DNA of 64,000 nucleotides, from contig OZ018330.1 of NCBI GenBank assembly GCA_963969495.1, forward strand, positions 44,570,894-44,634,893, in the 5' to 3' direction. The position numbers were made by a program, and so were the translations under genes. This stretch comes from Ceratothoa steindachneri (Eukaryota; Arthropoda; Malacostraca; Isopoda; Cymothoidae). Every line of letters starts with the position of its first letter. Within the stretch, counting starts at the first letter, position 1. The notes beneath the pieces were generated by a model. It made no database searches. It was not told where the DNA came from and saw only the letters and a program-made list of their open reading frames with translations. Shown here piece after piece: positions 29,441-41,679 of this stretch.

Positions 29441-31093
29441 TTAACTTTCTTCTCCCTTTTTTTGTATTTTATCTATCTCTCCCTGGTTTAGATCTATTAC
29501 ATTTGTGGCGTAAAGTAGACTCGGTATCACAAGGTTTTTCCAATATGTTTTCCCAATTTCTATTTTATTGCAGCTTTTTGCAATTATTGGGTATGTCATA
29601 TTTGCCATTGTTTGCATCTTCTTATGTATTCCTCTGATGTGATCTTTGAAACACTTTTTTTTGTTATTAATGGTCACTCCTAAGTACTTTATACTATTTT
29701 CTACTTCTATCCCTTCTATTTCCGCTGGTTGCTCTTTCATGTTAAATATAATAAATTTGCTTTTTGCTTTATTAATTTCTAAGCCATTTTTTCTTGCTGA
29801 TTGGGTTAGAAGCTTTATGTTCTTTACAGCCTCTTCTAAAAATTGTGACAGTTGGAGTCCATCATCTGCAAAGAATAGAGTATTAATCTTAATGTTTTCA
29901 TCCCTGAACCCCATTCCACTTCTCTGTAGTTCTTCTATTATTTGATAAGTAGTTAGTTTAAATAGGGTGGCAGAGATGGTGCACCCCTGCTTTATTCCAC
30001 TTGTGACCTCTATGATTTGCTCTTTTTCTTCACTTAGTTGTATTTTTGTTTTATCATCATTATATATTTTTGCTATTATGTCTATTATCTGTGGGTGTAC
30101 TTTATATTTCATTAGGTGTTCAATCATGTTTTCTCTTCTTATGGAGTCAAAAGCTTTTTGCAAGTCTATTGCCGCTATTACTAATGCTTTTTTGTTCTTG
30201 TAGCTTTCTTCTATACAGTATTTTACAACCATTAAATTGTCTTCTATCATTCTTCCCTTTGTGAAGCCTGCTTGCAGTTCTGAGTCTTTATCTATATTTT
30301 TTATATGATCTTCTAATCTGTTTTTTACTAGTGACATAAATAATTTATAGTCTATGTTTGTTAATGCTATTGGTCTGAGGTCTTTAGCTTCTGGTCTCTT
30401 GTTCTTTGGTACCATTTTTGTTTTGGAAATTTTCCAATCATCTGGTGTTTTGCCAGTTTCTATTATTTTGTTGAAACATTCAGTAATTTTTCTTATGCAT
30501 TTATCATTTTTTTCCATTGCTCTAAATAGTTTTGGTACTAATTCATTCGGTCCTGCAGCCTTCCTTTTCTTTAACATCTTTATCTGCGCTTTTACTTCAT
30601 CTTCTTTTATTTCTATTTTGTTCTGTGCTGTTATTTCTTCTTTGATTTCAAATGCCATATCCATGTGTTCTTTAATTATCTGGGGTATCTCTGCTTCTTT
30701 TACTATTTCCCCATTTCCTGTTTTGAAGTCATAATCCAAATGTTCTATTACGTGTTTAGGGGCTTTTATTTTATAAACAATCTTTGTTTTTTTCTCATTA
30801 CTGTTCCTAATTTCTTCTATATATGATTTCTTAATGTCTTCATTCCATATAATATCTATTTGTTTCTCAAACTTTTGGTATATTTTCCTCCAATATTCTG
30901 TTACCTCAGCCTTAGTTTCTTCAGTACTTAGTTTTTTGTTATTTTTGTACAATTCAATATCTTTATTACTTTTACTGTTATTTCCTTTTAACTTGTTAAT
31001 GTGATCCCATAGTTTTTTACTTCCTGCACTTTTTATCTCCAACAGTATCTTTTCTTCATATAATGTTATTTCATGTTTTATCAAGTTTTTCAC
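29441..31093 (-). pseudogene. LINE-B ORF2 reverse transcriptase
   Basis: A 550-residue frame with the RT blocks KAAGPNELVPKLFRAM, KTKMVPKNKRPEAKDLRPIA, LQAGFTKGRMIEDNL, VIAAIDLQKAFDSIRRENMI, SGIKQGCTISATLFKL and LFFADDGLQLSQFL (catalytic FADD box), then IKYLGVTIN and a thumb region (KIEIGKTYWKNLVIPSLLYA). IDLQKAFD and GIKQGC distinguish it from the CR1 copies. It is preceded by a frameshift that separates it from the endonuclease. Confidence 0.85.
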
Positions 31094-31157
31094 TTTCTGC
31101 TTTTGTTTCAGATATTTCTTATTTGCTTCTTCATATTCCTCCCCTCTCTTGTATCTT

Positions 31158-32150
31158 TTATTTCTGTTCAGATATTGTCGTTTTTTTTATTTCCTCTTTT
31201 ATTTTCCTATTCATCCATGGTTTTTCTTTTTTGTCATTTTGATCTCTTCCAGTTGTATATGTTTTTGTTAACTTTACTTTACTTATTAGTTTCATCTTCT
31301 CTATTAGACTGTCTATGTTGCTTATCTCCTCCCTTTCTATTGTTTTTTCTATCTTTTCTTCAAATATTTTCATTGCCGTTTCATCTCTTTTTAGATACTT
31401 TATTTCCTTTATATTTTCAGCAACTTCTTTGTCTTTCTCATAATCAAGATATATAGTTATCAAGTTGTGGTCTGATATATCTATTTCCTGTTTATTTTCA
31501 TCTATGGTCATTCTTTTGAAGTTTTTATACATATTCTGGTTCATTAGTACGAGGTCTATAGCACTTTTTTGATTATTTCTTCCCCAGGTGTATGTACCAT
31601 TGCACTCTAGGTCTGAATTTATTAATATTAGATTGTATTCATCTATTAGTTTATTTATCGTTTTCCCATTTTTATTTTCTTTTTGGCTTCCTAGAAAGCC
31701 AAGATGTCCATTAAAGTCTCCTAGTAAAAGTACTTTATTGTCTTTGTTTTCTTCCAGTATTTTCTCAATCTCTTCTATTAGACTCTTCTTTTTATCTATA
31801 TCTCTCTTATCTTCTCCTGTTGGATAATATATTAGTATTATTTTGAATTTTAGTTTTCCTATCTTCAGATTACCATATAAGATATCATAGTTTTTTGTTT
31901 TTACTTTCTCTACCATTATTTTCCTAGTGTTATTATGGATTAGCATTAGGCCTCCTCCTTTTTTATCATTCTTACTCCTCATATTTTCTATTTTATTTAA
32001 GTGTTTACTTATCTCAATACTATTTTTTGCCATGTTTCTGTTAAGCATAGTATTTCCTTATTATCCTTTATTATACTTTCTATCTCACCTATCTTTACTT
32101 TTGTTAATCCTTGGACATTTAATAATTTTATTTTTATTTCTTCAATATGA
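31158..32150 (-). pseudogene. LINE-B ORF2 endonuclease
   Basis: The endonuclease starts near 32150 (LNVQGLTKVKIGEIESII, ILCLTETWQ), shifts frame near 32040 and continues for 296 codons: KKGGGLMLIHNN, FKIILIYYPTGED, VLLLGDFNGHLGFLG, CNGTYTWGRNNQKSAIDLVL and EIDISDHNLITIYLDY (SDH motif). It ends at a stop at 31158, just before the RT frame. Confidence 0.8.
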
Positions 32151-32161
32151 TTTTTATCTTG

Positions 32162-32650
32162 TCAATAGTTGTTCCTTCTGATTACGTCTCCTTTGTAGAT
32201 GTACCAGACCTGTTCTCCTTTTTCTCTTTTTTGTCTTAGTTCATCTCTAATCCTTTTGTTGTTGTCTCTTTCCTTCTTTGTATAGTCTGGTGAAATTCCC
32301 ATTCCTTTTTTTGTTAGATCAGTTTCATATTTTAGCATTTTGGCATTCTTTATAATGCTCCATTTATCATTTTGATCATTTAATATAACTAGTAATGGCC
32401 TTTTTCTTGGGTCACCATCGTGTTTTTTTCCCATTCTCACAGTTTTTACATTGTTACAGTTCACTCTTAGGGTGTTTACAAAGAGATCTTGGCATCTTTC
32501 ATCATCCTCCTTTTGCTTTTCCTCTGCATTTTCTTTATTAGATTCTGGTACATTGTATATTACTATATTATTTTTCCTACTTTCTTCTTTGTCTTTTATC
32601 TCTTCTAAATTACTCATTATTATTTCTGTTGTTTCTTTTATTATATTCAC
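32162..32650 (-). CDS. LINE-B ORF1, RRM-like RNA-binding protein
   Basis: 162 codons, strongly charged. An N-terminal Glu/Lys helix (IIKETTEIIMSNLEEIKDKE) precedes an RRM-like region (NNIVIYNVPESNKENAEE, VKTVRMGKKHDGDPRKRPLL, WSIIKNAKMLKY) and a C-terminal GISPDYTKKERDNNKRIRDE segment, the layout of L1-type and related ORF1 proteins. The true start may be further 5'. It is adjacent to the start of ORF2. Confidence 0.7.
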   Translation of the reverse strand: MNIIKETTEIIMSNLEEIKDKEESRKNNIVIYNVPESNKENAEEKQKEDDERCQDLFVNTLRVNCNNVKTVRMGKKHDGDPRKRPLLVILNDQNDKWSIIKNAKMLKYETDLTKKGMGISPDYTKKERDNNKRIRDELRQKREKGEQVWYIYKGDVIRRNNY

Positions 32651-32690
32651 TTTTATATGGGTTTCTTATGGTTCAGAAGTTAGTTTGTAA

Positions 32691-33385
<695 letters not shown>

Positions 33386-33429
33386 CATCTATATATCACG
33401 TGCCATGTGATTTTCAATTATTACAAACA

Positions 33430-34200
33430 AAAATTGCAGTGTTCTGGACACGCTGAAGTCTTTTCATTGAGAACTTGTTGGCCGCTTGAGTTACCACTGC
33501 TAGGTGGATGAGCCTTGCCCGGACATACATCAGATATATTTTCCAAATGTTGGCCGAGCTAAGATCTCTAAATCTGTATAGCTTGGAGATTTCTCTCCTT
33601 GCCAGGTTTTGCCTCTCCGTGTAGTGTCTCGAGTATCCATGGTAGGAGATATTTGGGCCCAGGATGGTACCTTCGACGGAGTAGCCGTATCTCGTCTCTT
33701 CTATGATGATTGGTCATATCAACTTGCGGCTCAGCGGGACGATTTTGAATTTGTCCCTGTTGGTCCTGATCTTCCATCGTCTCTCGTACTGGTTGATGTT
33801 ATTGATTTCCGATAACGTGCGGGCTTCCTGTGTCCTTGCTTTTCTCTCGAGCATGGGACGATTTGCGTGATGTCATCTGCGAATTGCACATACATCGTGT
33901 CCCTGTGCACGGGAATTGGGAGGTCGATGGTGAAGACCAGGTAAAGCAGTGGGCTCAGTCAGCTTCCCTGGGGAACCTCCGCCTTTAGTTCGAATTCAGG
34001 TCCTCTGTAGCCCTCAATCATAAGACATGCCCTTCTGTCCATGACAAAGTCACAGAGGATCCTTTCCAGGATTGGGTCTAGCTGGAGGTTCAGGATCTTG
34101 TATTCAAGACCTTTCAGCCAGACTTTATCGAAGGCCTTCTGCACCTCCCTCAGCACAAAGATCTTACGATGACTGCCTCCAATCATGACATAATTTTCTG
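33430..34200 (-). pseudogene. Jockey-like LINE reverse-transcriptase remnant
   Basis: Minus-strand blocks: LREVQKAFDKVWLKGLEYKI and FELKAEVPQGS at 34186-33959, then VQFADDITQIV near 33890 in a new frame, and LARREISKLYRFRDLSS, WKIYLMYVRARLIHLAVV and LQRVQN near 33600-33440. This is the palm and thumb of a Jockey-type RT with at least two frame breaks and a stop after VPQGS. It is continued upstream at 35368 beyond an opposite-strand LINE piece. Confidence 0.75.
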
Positions 34201-34203
34201 TTC

Positions 34204-35190
34204 TGAAACTCTAGTTTCCAATCATAGAAATACTTCTTATATCAAATTTTAATAAGCCTGCCCTTATAGGAAGGGACTCTTTACCTCTAGCCCGTGGTAT
34301 GCGTGTTTACATTAGATCTGGTTATAGTGCACAACACATTAACAGATTTTGCAATCACTGCCATGAGATGCAACCTGTAAAGGTCTCCAGCCAATATCAT
34401 AACCATTACATTTTTGAACTTTATAGAAACCTTGATGCCAACAACGACTTGTATCAAGGCCTGCTTACTGCCATGGCCTCAATACAGCCTGTTGATGTAA
34501 AGGCATTCTTCCTTTTTGTTGGAGACTTAAACGCTCATCATCAAGATCGGTTGGGTTCTGTATCACCAACCAATCGAAATGGTCTTGCAGCTTTGGATTT
34601 CTCTAACTTGCCTGGCTGTGAACAGCTGATTCAGTGCCATACACACAATTCTGGGAACTGCCTGGATATTGTCTTGACTGACATACTAGGAGTTGTCGAG
34701 GCTTCTCTTTTCGCTCCCATATGTACCTCTGATCATAATGCCATCCATTGCAAAATTCATCTTCAATTCACTGTTCCTGACATAACCATCTAGAGTCAAT
34801 TGGAACAATGTATGCATGGAAGTTGACCGTATTTTTGTGTAATACAATTTTTAATTCTATTGACCCAGTATTATCTCTGAATACTTCTTTTCTTAATATT
34901 CTATATAGAAGGGTTCCATCCAAAATAATTAAATCCCGTGTCAAAGACAAAGCTTGGTTTGGCGATGATTGCAAGTGTTCCTTTGATGACAAACAGGCTG
35001 CTTACCACTTGGGGAGACGTAATCGAAGCCAGTTTTGGGGGATAATTATGTTGCTCTTAGAGCTGAGGCTCAGAGAATTTATAATGCTGCTGAAGCTGCT
35101 TATAATTCTCATTTACAGGATGTTCTTGCTGAACTTACTCAGTCACAGAAATGGTGGCGCTTCCTTAAGTCTTCATTGTTTGGTGTTATA
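34204..35190 (+). pseudogene. Opposite-strand LINE endonuclease fragment
   Basis: The plus-strand frame 34299-34793 carries an EEP endonuclease C-terminal half: YHNHYIFELYRNLDAN, FLFVGDLNAHHQDRLGS, TNRNGLAALDFSNLPGCEQL, NSGNCLDIVLTDILGVV and APICTSDHNAIHCKI (SDH motif). Downstream, frames to 35190 (AWFGDDCKCSFDDKQAAYHL near 34950) give the linker. It differs from all other LINEs here and resembles a LINE widespread in crustaceans and other invertebrates. 5'- and 3'-truncated. Confidence 0.75.
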
Positions 35191-35365
35191 GCGTACGAGA
35201 AGTGCAGGCGAGCGGCTTAAAAGTTTCGTTTGAATGAGTCTTTTTTGAGACTCAGGACAGCCGAGTGGATTCGCCGCTGGCTAGCAGTGGTCCAGCGACG
35301 CGTTAAGCTGTTCGCGACTCGCATGCGCTATTAGTTTTTCTTTGCCCCTTTTCTTACTCTCCTCT
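35191..35365 (+). repeat. Candidate tRNA-derived SINE, copy 1
   Basis: AGCCGAGTGG at 35259-35268 matches an A box of Ser/Leu-type tRNA and TGTTCGCGACTC at 35309-35320 approximates a B box, at tRNA-like spacing. A diverged relative lies at 61600-61815, sharing the upstream AGAAGTGCA segment and the downstream GCCCCTTTTCTTA segment. Confidence 0.5.
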
Positions 35366-35367
35366 AT

Positions 35368-35750
35368 CTACAATAAGTCTTTGCTTGTTAACACAACGTT
35401 CAGTTTAGTTGCCGAACAATGTGTTAAGAAGGTCGGGAAATCCAGCCCGACCTTCTGGAGTCTGTCTCTTTCAAGTAGCAACTCCAAGTTTCTTCTCCTT
35501 TGGTCAGTGCTTTCGTAGCCTGACGCTCTGCATCTGGCGTTTAGATCACCGCCAAGCAATGTTTGTTTCTCGCGCCCGAAAATAGCGTAAAAGTGTGTAA
35601 TCGGCAGGTATTTGCGACGTGGAGGTTGATTGGCAGCCGCCACGGTGATATTACCCACTAGTGTTGGTATTTCAACAGCCATAAATGACTCTTCTAGGTT
35701 TGGAAGTGTTCTGTATGTAATGTTTTTTTCGGTTCGCAATGGTTGCACCG
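35368..35750 (-). pseudogene. Jockey-like LINE endonuclease fragment
   Basis: 126 minus-strand codons with EIPTLVGNITVAAANQPPRR, FYAIFGREKQTLLGGDLNAR (G-D-x-N motif) and TKLNVVLTS. It lies between the RT remnant downstream and the ORF1 at 36146-37540 on the same strand, so all three are probably one element. Confidence 0.7.
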
Positions 35751-36145
35751 TCGTAACGATCCTGTGAGTGTTTTTTTTATTTATAACGGTTTAATTTGGT
35801 ATATTTATTCTGTTTATATTCGTGTTCGTGTTCAGTGATGAGGATCAGGTCGGGATCCACTGTACGGAATATGTTTCCTTTCCCATCCATTAACATTAAT
35901 TGTAAGTATTTTCAATGTGTCATTTGTGTTTTCCATGTTTGTGTTGTCTAATGATGGTGTCTTTTATGTGTGGGTGTGTCTTCTTCTACTGCTTTTTATT
36001 ACGTCCCTTTTTTCCACATTTGATTGTGGGAAATTCTGCTTCACTTATGGCGAGGCAGGAGTCCCTATGTATTTTTATTTCTGCTGTCATGATTGCTTCG
36101 TCAATTAGAAACTTCCTGGGCTGGAGAATCGTACCTCCATTTCAA

Positions 36146-37540
36146 TCAGCCTGCTTTGATTCCTTCGATGATCTTCCCGATGTTGGGATCCTCTGGGAAG
36201 GGAGTTTCAACCTTCCTGTAGAATTTGATTTTGATCTCTTCTCCATTGATCATTTTGGTTTGACGATAACTCTTCCCTTTACTCTTGCTCCTTGCTTTCT
36301 CATGGGTCATAAGAGGCTGGGAGCACACTTGTTCTTCTTCAGAGGAAGAAGCAGAGCCTGAGAGGTTCACTTCTGGGGTTCCTGTTTGCCGACCTTTGAC
36401 GAGCTAAGGTGGGTTCCGGGATCTTGTTCTTTAGTCCTTTCTTCATCTATTGTGAAGGGAGTCGCTGGTGCCTATTCCTCGGGCTAGAACTGCAGCTGCA
36501 GGACTTCTCCTGATGGTTTTTTTCCGACAAACACATTTCTGCTAAGCCATTATTCTTGAGCATAGTATTTAGCTCTTTAGCGAAGCAGCCTTGGTTCGTC
36601 AGATTCTTCACGTGTGCATATGGCATGCATGTGAGGATTTTCGTCGAGTTTTCGTTGCCGATTTTCAGATAGGTTTTCTGCGACATTTCTTGCGGGGTGG
36701 CTTTTTCCGCTTGGGCGTAGGAGGTGTACGCCTTCCTGATTTCTTCAGCTTTATTCTCTTCCGCCTTTCTCTTCATGATCTCTTTCTTTCTGGGACAGGG
36801 CATCGTCACTGCCCCGTGTTTTTGTTCACAGTTTGGGTATTTCTCTTTTGCTGCTGGGCATTTGCGCCAACCGTGTCCTTTTTGGCTGCATCTGGAACAG
36901 CTCGATTCCTGTTCCTTGCACTCCTTCGTGGTATGGTGCTCGAGTCTATAGCGACTAAAGCAAATATGCACAGAAGTGAATTCCTTCCGTTCGATTTGCT
37001 CACCGCTTATTTTTGCGTTGAAGAGAAGTAGCCCTTTCTCTTTCGCTTTTGTCGCCATCTGCATATCTGAGAAGATTAATTAAAACACATGAATATGAAG
37101 ATATTCCATGTTGTCTCTTCTGTTTCTAAATTTGATTATTTCAACAATCCTTGCCCATTGCTGGTTCCTTTCTATTTCCTCTTTTATTTCTTCTTTAGTG
37201 TGCTGGCCGATCCAGGGGGTCCAGCCTTCTGCACACCACGCTTCTGCGTGCATGGATCTGAGGAGGAGTGCTTAGCTATAGATTTATTTCCTTCAGGGTT
37301 TTTACCCCTTCCTCATTTGTGAGTGTCTCTACGTCTTTTTCCTCTACACAAATTGCGATCAATCCTGTCGGCCCTTCTATTAGTTGAAGGATTGTGATGT
37401 TTAATTTGCCGAATATGGTTTCAATCACCTTCCCCTTGTCCTGTTTTTCAAGGCCGCTTAGGGATCTCAATGGGACCCTCGCGGAATTTTGGGTCGTCAT
37501 TATGGTGGTGAGCACCTCCTGAAGAGGGCAGCACACTTTG
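36146..37540 (-). pseudogene. Jockey-like LINE ORF1 (gag-like, zinc knuckles)
   Basis: Minus-strand frames: an N-terminal part at 37536-37276 (VPLRSLSGLEKQDKGKVIET, VEEKDVETLTNEEGVKTLKE), then 37064-36447 with a CCHC array (CSRCSQKGHGWRKC, then YPNCEQKHGAVTMPCP). Downstream 36370-36146 gives an acidic/basic segment. Knuckles near residue 65 of the middle part support RNA binding. Frame breaks occur at about 37070-37270 and 36400. Confidence 0.7.
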
Positions 37541-38450
37541 TTCTATCCCTGGCCTTTTCCTGCTATTTAGGGATTCACTAGTGTGTATGTTTAAGAGTTT
37601 TCGGTTGTTTCTTAATTTTTTTTAATAATTTGCCTTAGGGAGAAGAGGCTCCCCTCGCTAAACCGCCACCTGGATGAAAATGGAATTTGCCTTTGAGATG
37701 AATGATACGATGGATGAAATGAATCCGGGGGGAGGGGGGAGGGTCCTCTCAGGGGTGTGATCGTATGGCGGCCTTATTTACAACCCTCCTCCCCGAGGGT
37801 GTTTTAATCGCGACCGCATCCCATAGAGACGGTTGTATGTCCCTCTATGGTCCTGGAAGGGGCCCCCGCTGGGATGAGCAGCGGAGGTAGCAGTCTGTCC
37901 CTTGTCCGGAATAGTTTCTGACATTGTTATCGGCTGTGGGATACTCCTCAAACCAGCTTCCTTCAATGCCCCCAATCATGGCCGTGCAATTGCCTGGCAT
38001 AGTTGGAACGAAACATGAATGGCAATCCCCTCTCAGATCTGACGGCAGTTCCCGCAGGGGTGGGGGACTTAAACAGTCATCTGCCTAAGTGGGGCCGATA
38101 AAAAGAAAGATGAAGATTAGTAGTGATGATAAATGGTGATATGAGTACAACGTATAGCTCCCTTTCGTAATAGTGGTTTCTATGAAGAGAAACTAATTCT
38201 CGGAGGCGTCTTTGGAACTTACTCAAAACGTTACCTCCTTTAATGAATTTGAGAAGTAAATTGCAGAAGTACTTCTAACAAGAATTCTGCGAATTCGTCG
38301 TCGTCGTCGTACATCTTGAAAAAGTTAGAAGTTAAAAGTATATAGTTAGAGTATAGTGGATAGTAATCATTAGTGTACAGTGGTGAAATGCAATGAGTAA
38401 AAGTTAGTGCAGGTTGCTGGGTGACCAGCCATCACTTATTCAATTGTGTA
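37541..38450 (-). other. Presumed 5' region of the Jockey-like LINE
   Basis: GC-richer leader with no long frame of known identity. A (GTC)n-like tract (CGTCGTCGTCGT near 38299) separates it from the next element. Confidence 0.35.
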
Positions 38451-39690
38451 GGGGTTCTCACGCCTCTATTCTTCTTCTAAGATTCTATTTTGTTCTATTT
38501 TGATATTTCGCAGTTGTTGGTGACTTTTATGCTTTGTTTGCAGTTCTGAAGGGATTCCTACACTATCTATATATTGGTTCTAGGTTAGCTCCATTTAACG
38601 GTTTTCCGCTGCTAAAATTTCCTCTATTGATTGCTCTATGCTCTATTGGGATCTCTACCTTCCTTTTTTCTCCTTCGTCTGGGTGACCAGCCAGTAAATG
38701 TAGAGATACATTTACTGGCTCCATCTATATTTCATGGTGCAGATCTATCTGCATCTTGCGCTCTCTCCTTCTTATATTTGTAATTAATAGTACGCCGCTG
38801 TTTGGTACTCTCTGTATTTTCACGTTGTTGGTTTTATTTAGATTGCTGAGTGGAATTGCGGGATATAATAATACTGATTTACACAGAAGGTTGTATATTT
38901 AGATTTTATTTTTTGTATTTAGGTTTTTTAACTGGTAAAGTTTCGCTAAGTTAGCTTTTGCTAGTCTGATTCTTTCGGTGATGTGTTTTAGGTACCTGTT
39001 TGAAGTTATCTTTAGTCCTAGGACCTTCCCTTCCTTTTGGTATCTGTACCTTTCTTCGTTAATCGTTACTCGTGATAAACGTCCTATAGGAATAATGGTA
39101 AATTTGTTTGCGTTTGTCCTTATCTTCCATTTTTTTTTCACAATTATTTATGTTCTCGATTTCTGCAGCATTGATTCTGGCTGCCATTGGTAGGTGCTTG
39201 TATGGACTATTAACGATTATCGAGATGTCGTCTGCGAATTGCACGTATTTAGTGGTATCGTAGATTGGATTTGGAATGTCACCTGTATATATGTTATATA
39301 TCGTCGGACTGAGACATCCTCCTTGGAGAACGCCTTAATTGATTTCAAAATCGGCTACTCCATATCCTTCTATGCTGATGAATGCTGTGCGGTCTGCTAT
39401 ATAGTCACATATGCATTTTGTTAGGATAGGTGGAAGTCCTAATCTCTTGAACTTGTATTTTAGGCCTATTCTCCAGACCTTATCAAAAGCCTTCTGCACG
39501 TCTCTTAAAACCAGATCTGTGTATTTTCTGTCATATTTGGCTTTGGCTATTGTTTCTACTATTACGGCCAGTGCCGTCTCGGTACTTCTACCTTTCCTGA
39601 ACCTTTGTTGGTGGCTAGGAATTCCTAATTCTGCGAAGTCAATATTTCAGCGCCACTTATGTTTGTATGTGTTTGAACTTAAATTGTTTC
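38451..39690 (-). pseudogene. Second Jockey-like LINE RT remnant
   Basis: Reading minus from 39650: FRKGRSTETALAVIV, LRDVQKAFDKVWRIGLKYKF, IADRTAFISIEGYG, GGCLSPTIYNIYTGDIPN and VQFADDISIIVN near 39240 (catalytic box), then YQKEGKVLGLKITSNRYLKH and LAKLYQLKNLNTKNKI near 38900. Multiple frame breaks. It is the same clade as 33430-34200 but a distinct, diverged copy. 5' end lost near 39690. Confidence 0.75.
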
Positions 39691-39782
39691 TAAAAAATCT
39701 ATTTTGAAGCTGATTGGTCAATTTTTGCGGCGCTTATGTGTAAAATATAAAATTTGTCTTTGTTGTGGTATATGAAGCACCC

Positions 39783-39800
39783 CACATCTGACACCAAATA
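39783..39800 (-). promoter_or_regulatory. Primer-binding-site-like sequence (tRNA-Leu type)
   Basis: The minus strand reads TGGTGTCAGATGTGGGG, and TGGTGTCAG is complementary to a tRNA 3' end of the CTGACACCA type. It lies just inside a putative LTR boundary. Confidence 0.5.
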
Positions 39801-39806
39801 TTTAAA

Positions 39807-41514
39807 TGTCGTGGTATAGGAAGGACCGAGTGATGGAAGGATGTTCGTACGTATGGGTTGTTTACGTACTACTCCTTGATTAACGTTATACCTCTCTAAG
39901 AGTGCTATATATGATTTTGATTATTATTATCTAGGGTCTTGACTTCTTTAAACTTTAAAAGTTCCCTGTGCCAACATAGTGATTCGAGGAGATAATAAAA
40001 AATGGTTAAAACAAACTAAAACTTTAATTAAAACACAAAAACAAAATAAACAGGAACCACAGAAATATTACTAATTTAAATACACAATTATGACTTCAAT
40101 AAGTTTTTAGGTAAGGCTTTTTAACTTGACCTTATAATGGTAGTTAACCCGCGACTCACTTCAATATAACAATATACTAACTGTCGCTACTGGAGTTTAA
40201 ATACCTTGGTCCCTCCAGCGACAGGTTTGAGTCTAACCTTGAACTCAATGAGCCCAGACACCTCAGGAATCCGGTGGGTTCTTTGACGCGTGCCTCGACC
40301 AGGTGGTTGGCAGCGGACGAGATAACTTGACAGTCACAAGGGACTTTGGTGAGTGTGGCCGATGGGGGTCCACACGGTATTCGGGGGGAGGGGGTCTTCT
40401 TCAAGTGCGAGAACTATCACGGTGCTTTAGGATGCACCAGGATAGGCGGGGCCTCCCTGACGAGAGTAAGTTGAACTTGGTTCTTAAACCACGTTAACTT
40501 AAGAGTTTGGTGTGACCACCGGGTAAAGGGCTCGCGGGAAAGCTTTTTCTGCTTCGTTTCGGCACTCCTCAAGGGCGAGGACTATCACGGTGCTTTGTGC
40601 TACACCAGGATAGTGGGGGGGGGGGTTCTTTGACGAGAATCAGTTGAACTTGGTTCTTAAACCAAGTTAACTTAGAGTTGGGTATGACCACCGGGTAACG
40701 GGCTCGCAGGGGAGCTTTTCCTTCTTCGTTTCGGAATTCGTCAAGGGCGAGGACTATCACGGTGCTTTGTGCTACACCAGGATAGTGGGGGGGAGGGGGT
40801 TCTTTGACGAGAATCAGTTGAACTTGGTTCTTAAACCAAGTTAACTTAGAGTTGGGTGTGACCACCGGGTAACGGGCTCACAGGGGAGCTTTTCCTTCTT
40901 CGTTTCGGAATTCGTCAAGGGCGAGAAGTGTACTCGAGGGGGGGGTCTTCTTCAAGGGCGAGGACTGTACTCGGGGGGTCTTCTTCAAGGGCGAGGATAG
41001 TGGGAGGGGGGGTGTCTCTGACGAGAATAAGTTAAACTTGAACAAGTTAACTTAAAGTTCGGTTTGATAACCAGGGACTAGCTCGAGGATGAGCTGCTTC
41101 TTAGTCCCTATGGTGGCCCGGCCTCTCTTGAAGGGGACTTCATAGCCTGGTTGACTCACAGATTCTACCCCGTTTTTCCCAAGTGTTTGGTATTTATACC
41201 TCGTCACCCCACTGGGGAAGGGGTAGGAGGTGGGGGTGGGGCACAGGAGGGTTCTTACTCCAACGGTTTTTCTCAGCAAGTCTTACCTCTGGTTCAGCTG
41301 GCCCTTCCAGCTTGATAGAAACGCGTCTCTAATTTCGTACTTGAGGTGAAATTGAATATACACTCGTAGGGGAGATCTTACAGTTTAAACCCTTTTGCTT
41401 TTCATAGGGACGAGTGGCGAGGGACTGTGGTTACGAGATTGACCCAAGGTGCCTGGCCCGGATGTTTTGCGGTCAACGTCCCGTGTCTCAACTGGTAGAG
41501 AAGGGAGATGGTCG
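39807..41514 (-). mobile_element. Putative LTR of an LTR retrotransposon
   Basis: On the minus strand the segment starts TGTAGGGG and ends ACA, just before a TGGTGTCAG primer site. GGTATAAATACC at about 41193-41204 is a TATA-like core promoter in the same orientation. No gag or pol follows because the internal side is cut by the Jockey-like LINE near 39690. The interior contains the 40402-40940 minisatellite. No second LTR was found, so the limits are tentative. Confidence 0.4.
40402..40990. repeat. Minisatellite, 168-174 bp period
   Basis: Three full units start with ACTATCACGG at 40413, 40581 and 40753, with partial units from 40921. Units 2 and 3 contain AACTTGGTT and AACCAAGTT separated by four bases, a perfect 9-bp stem; unit 1 has one mismatch. 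Confidence 0.85.
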
Positions 41515-41622
41515 ATTCCCCTACAGTCTTAAAGCTAATAGAATAAATTAAACATAAATTTGTTATTAAAATCTGCTTAATCCTGATCGGATAAATTTTG
41601 TATAGCTTATTTTTACATATAA

Positions 41623-41679
<57 letters not shown>

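Larger units (their letters stand above)
28650..32690 (-). mobile_element. LINE-B copy 1, near full length
   Basis: A 4-kb minus-strand LINE of a clade different from CR1: ORF1 at 32162-32650, then ORF2 as endonuclease (about 32150-31158), RT (31093-29441) and zinc-knuckle tail (29304-28747). At least three frame breaks split ORF2. The AT-rich, Lys/Ile-heavy codon use is unlike the G-rich CR1-A next door. Confidence 0.8.

Noticed and set aside
37778..37975. 65-codon frame starting MGALKEAGLRSIPQP
   Set aside because: Lies in the presumed leader of the Jockey-like LINE; too short and without a known motif to call a gene.
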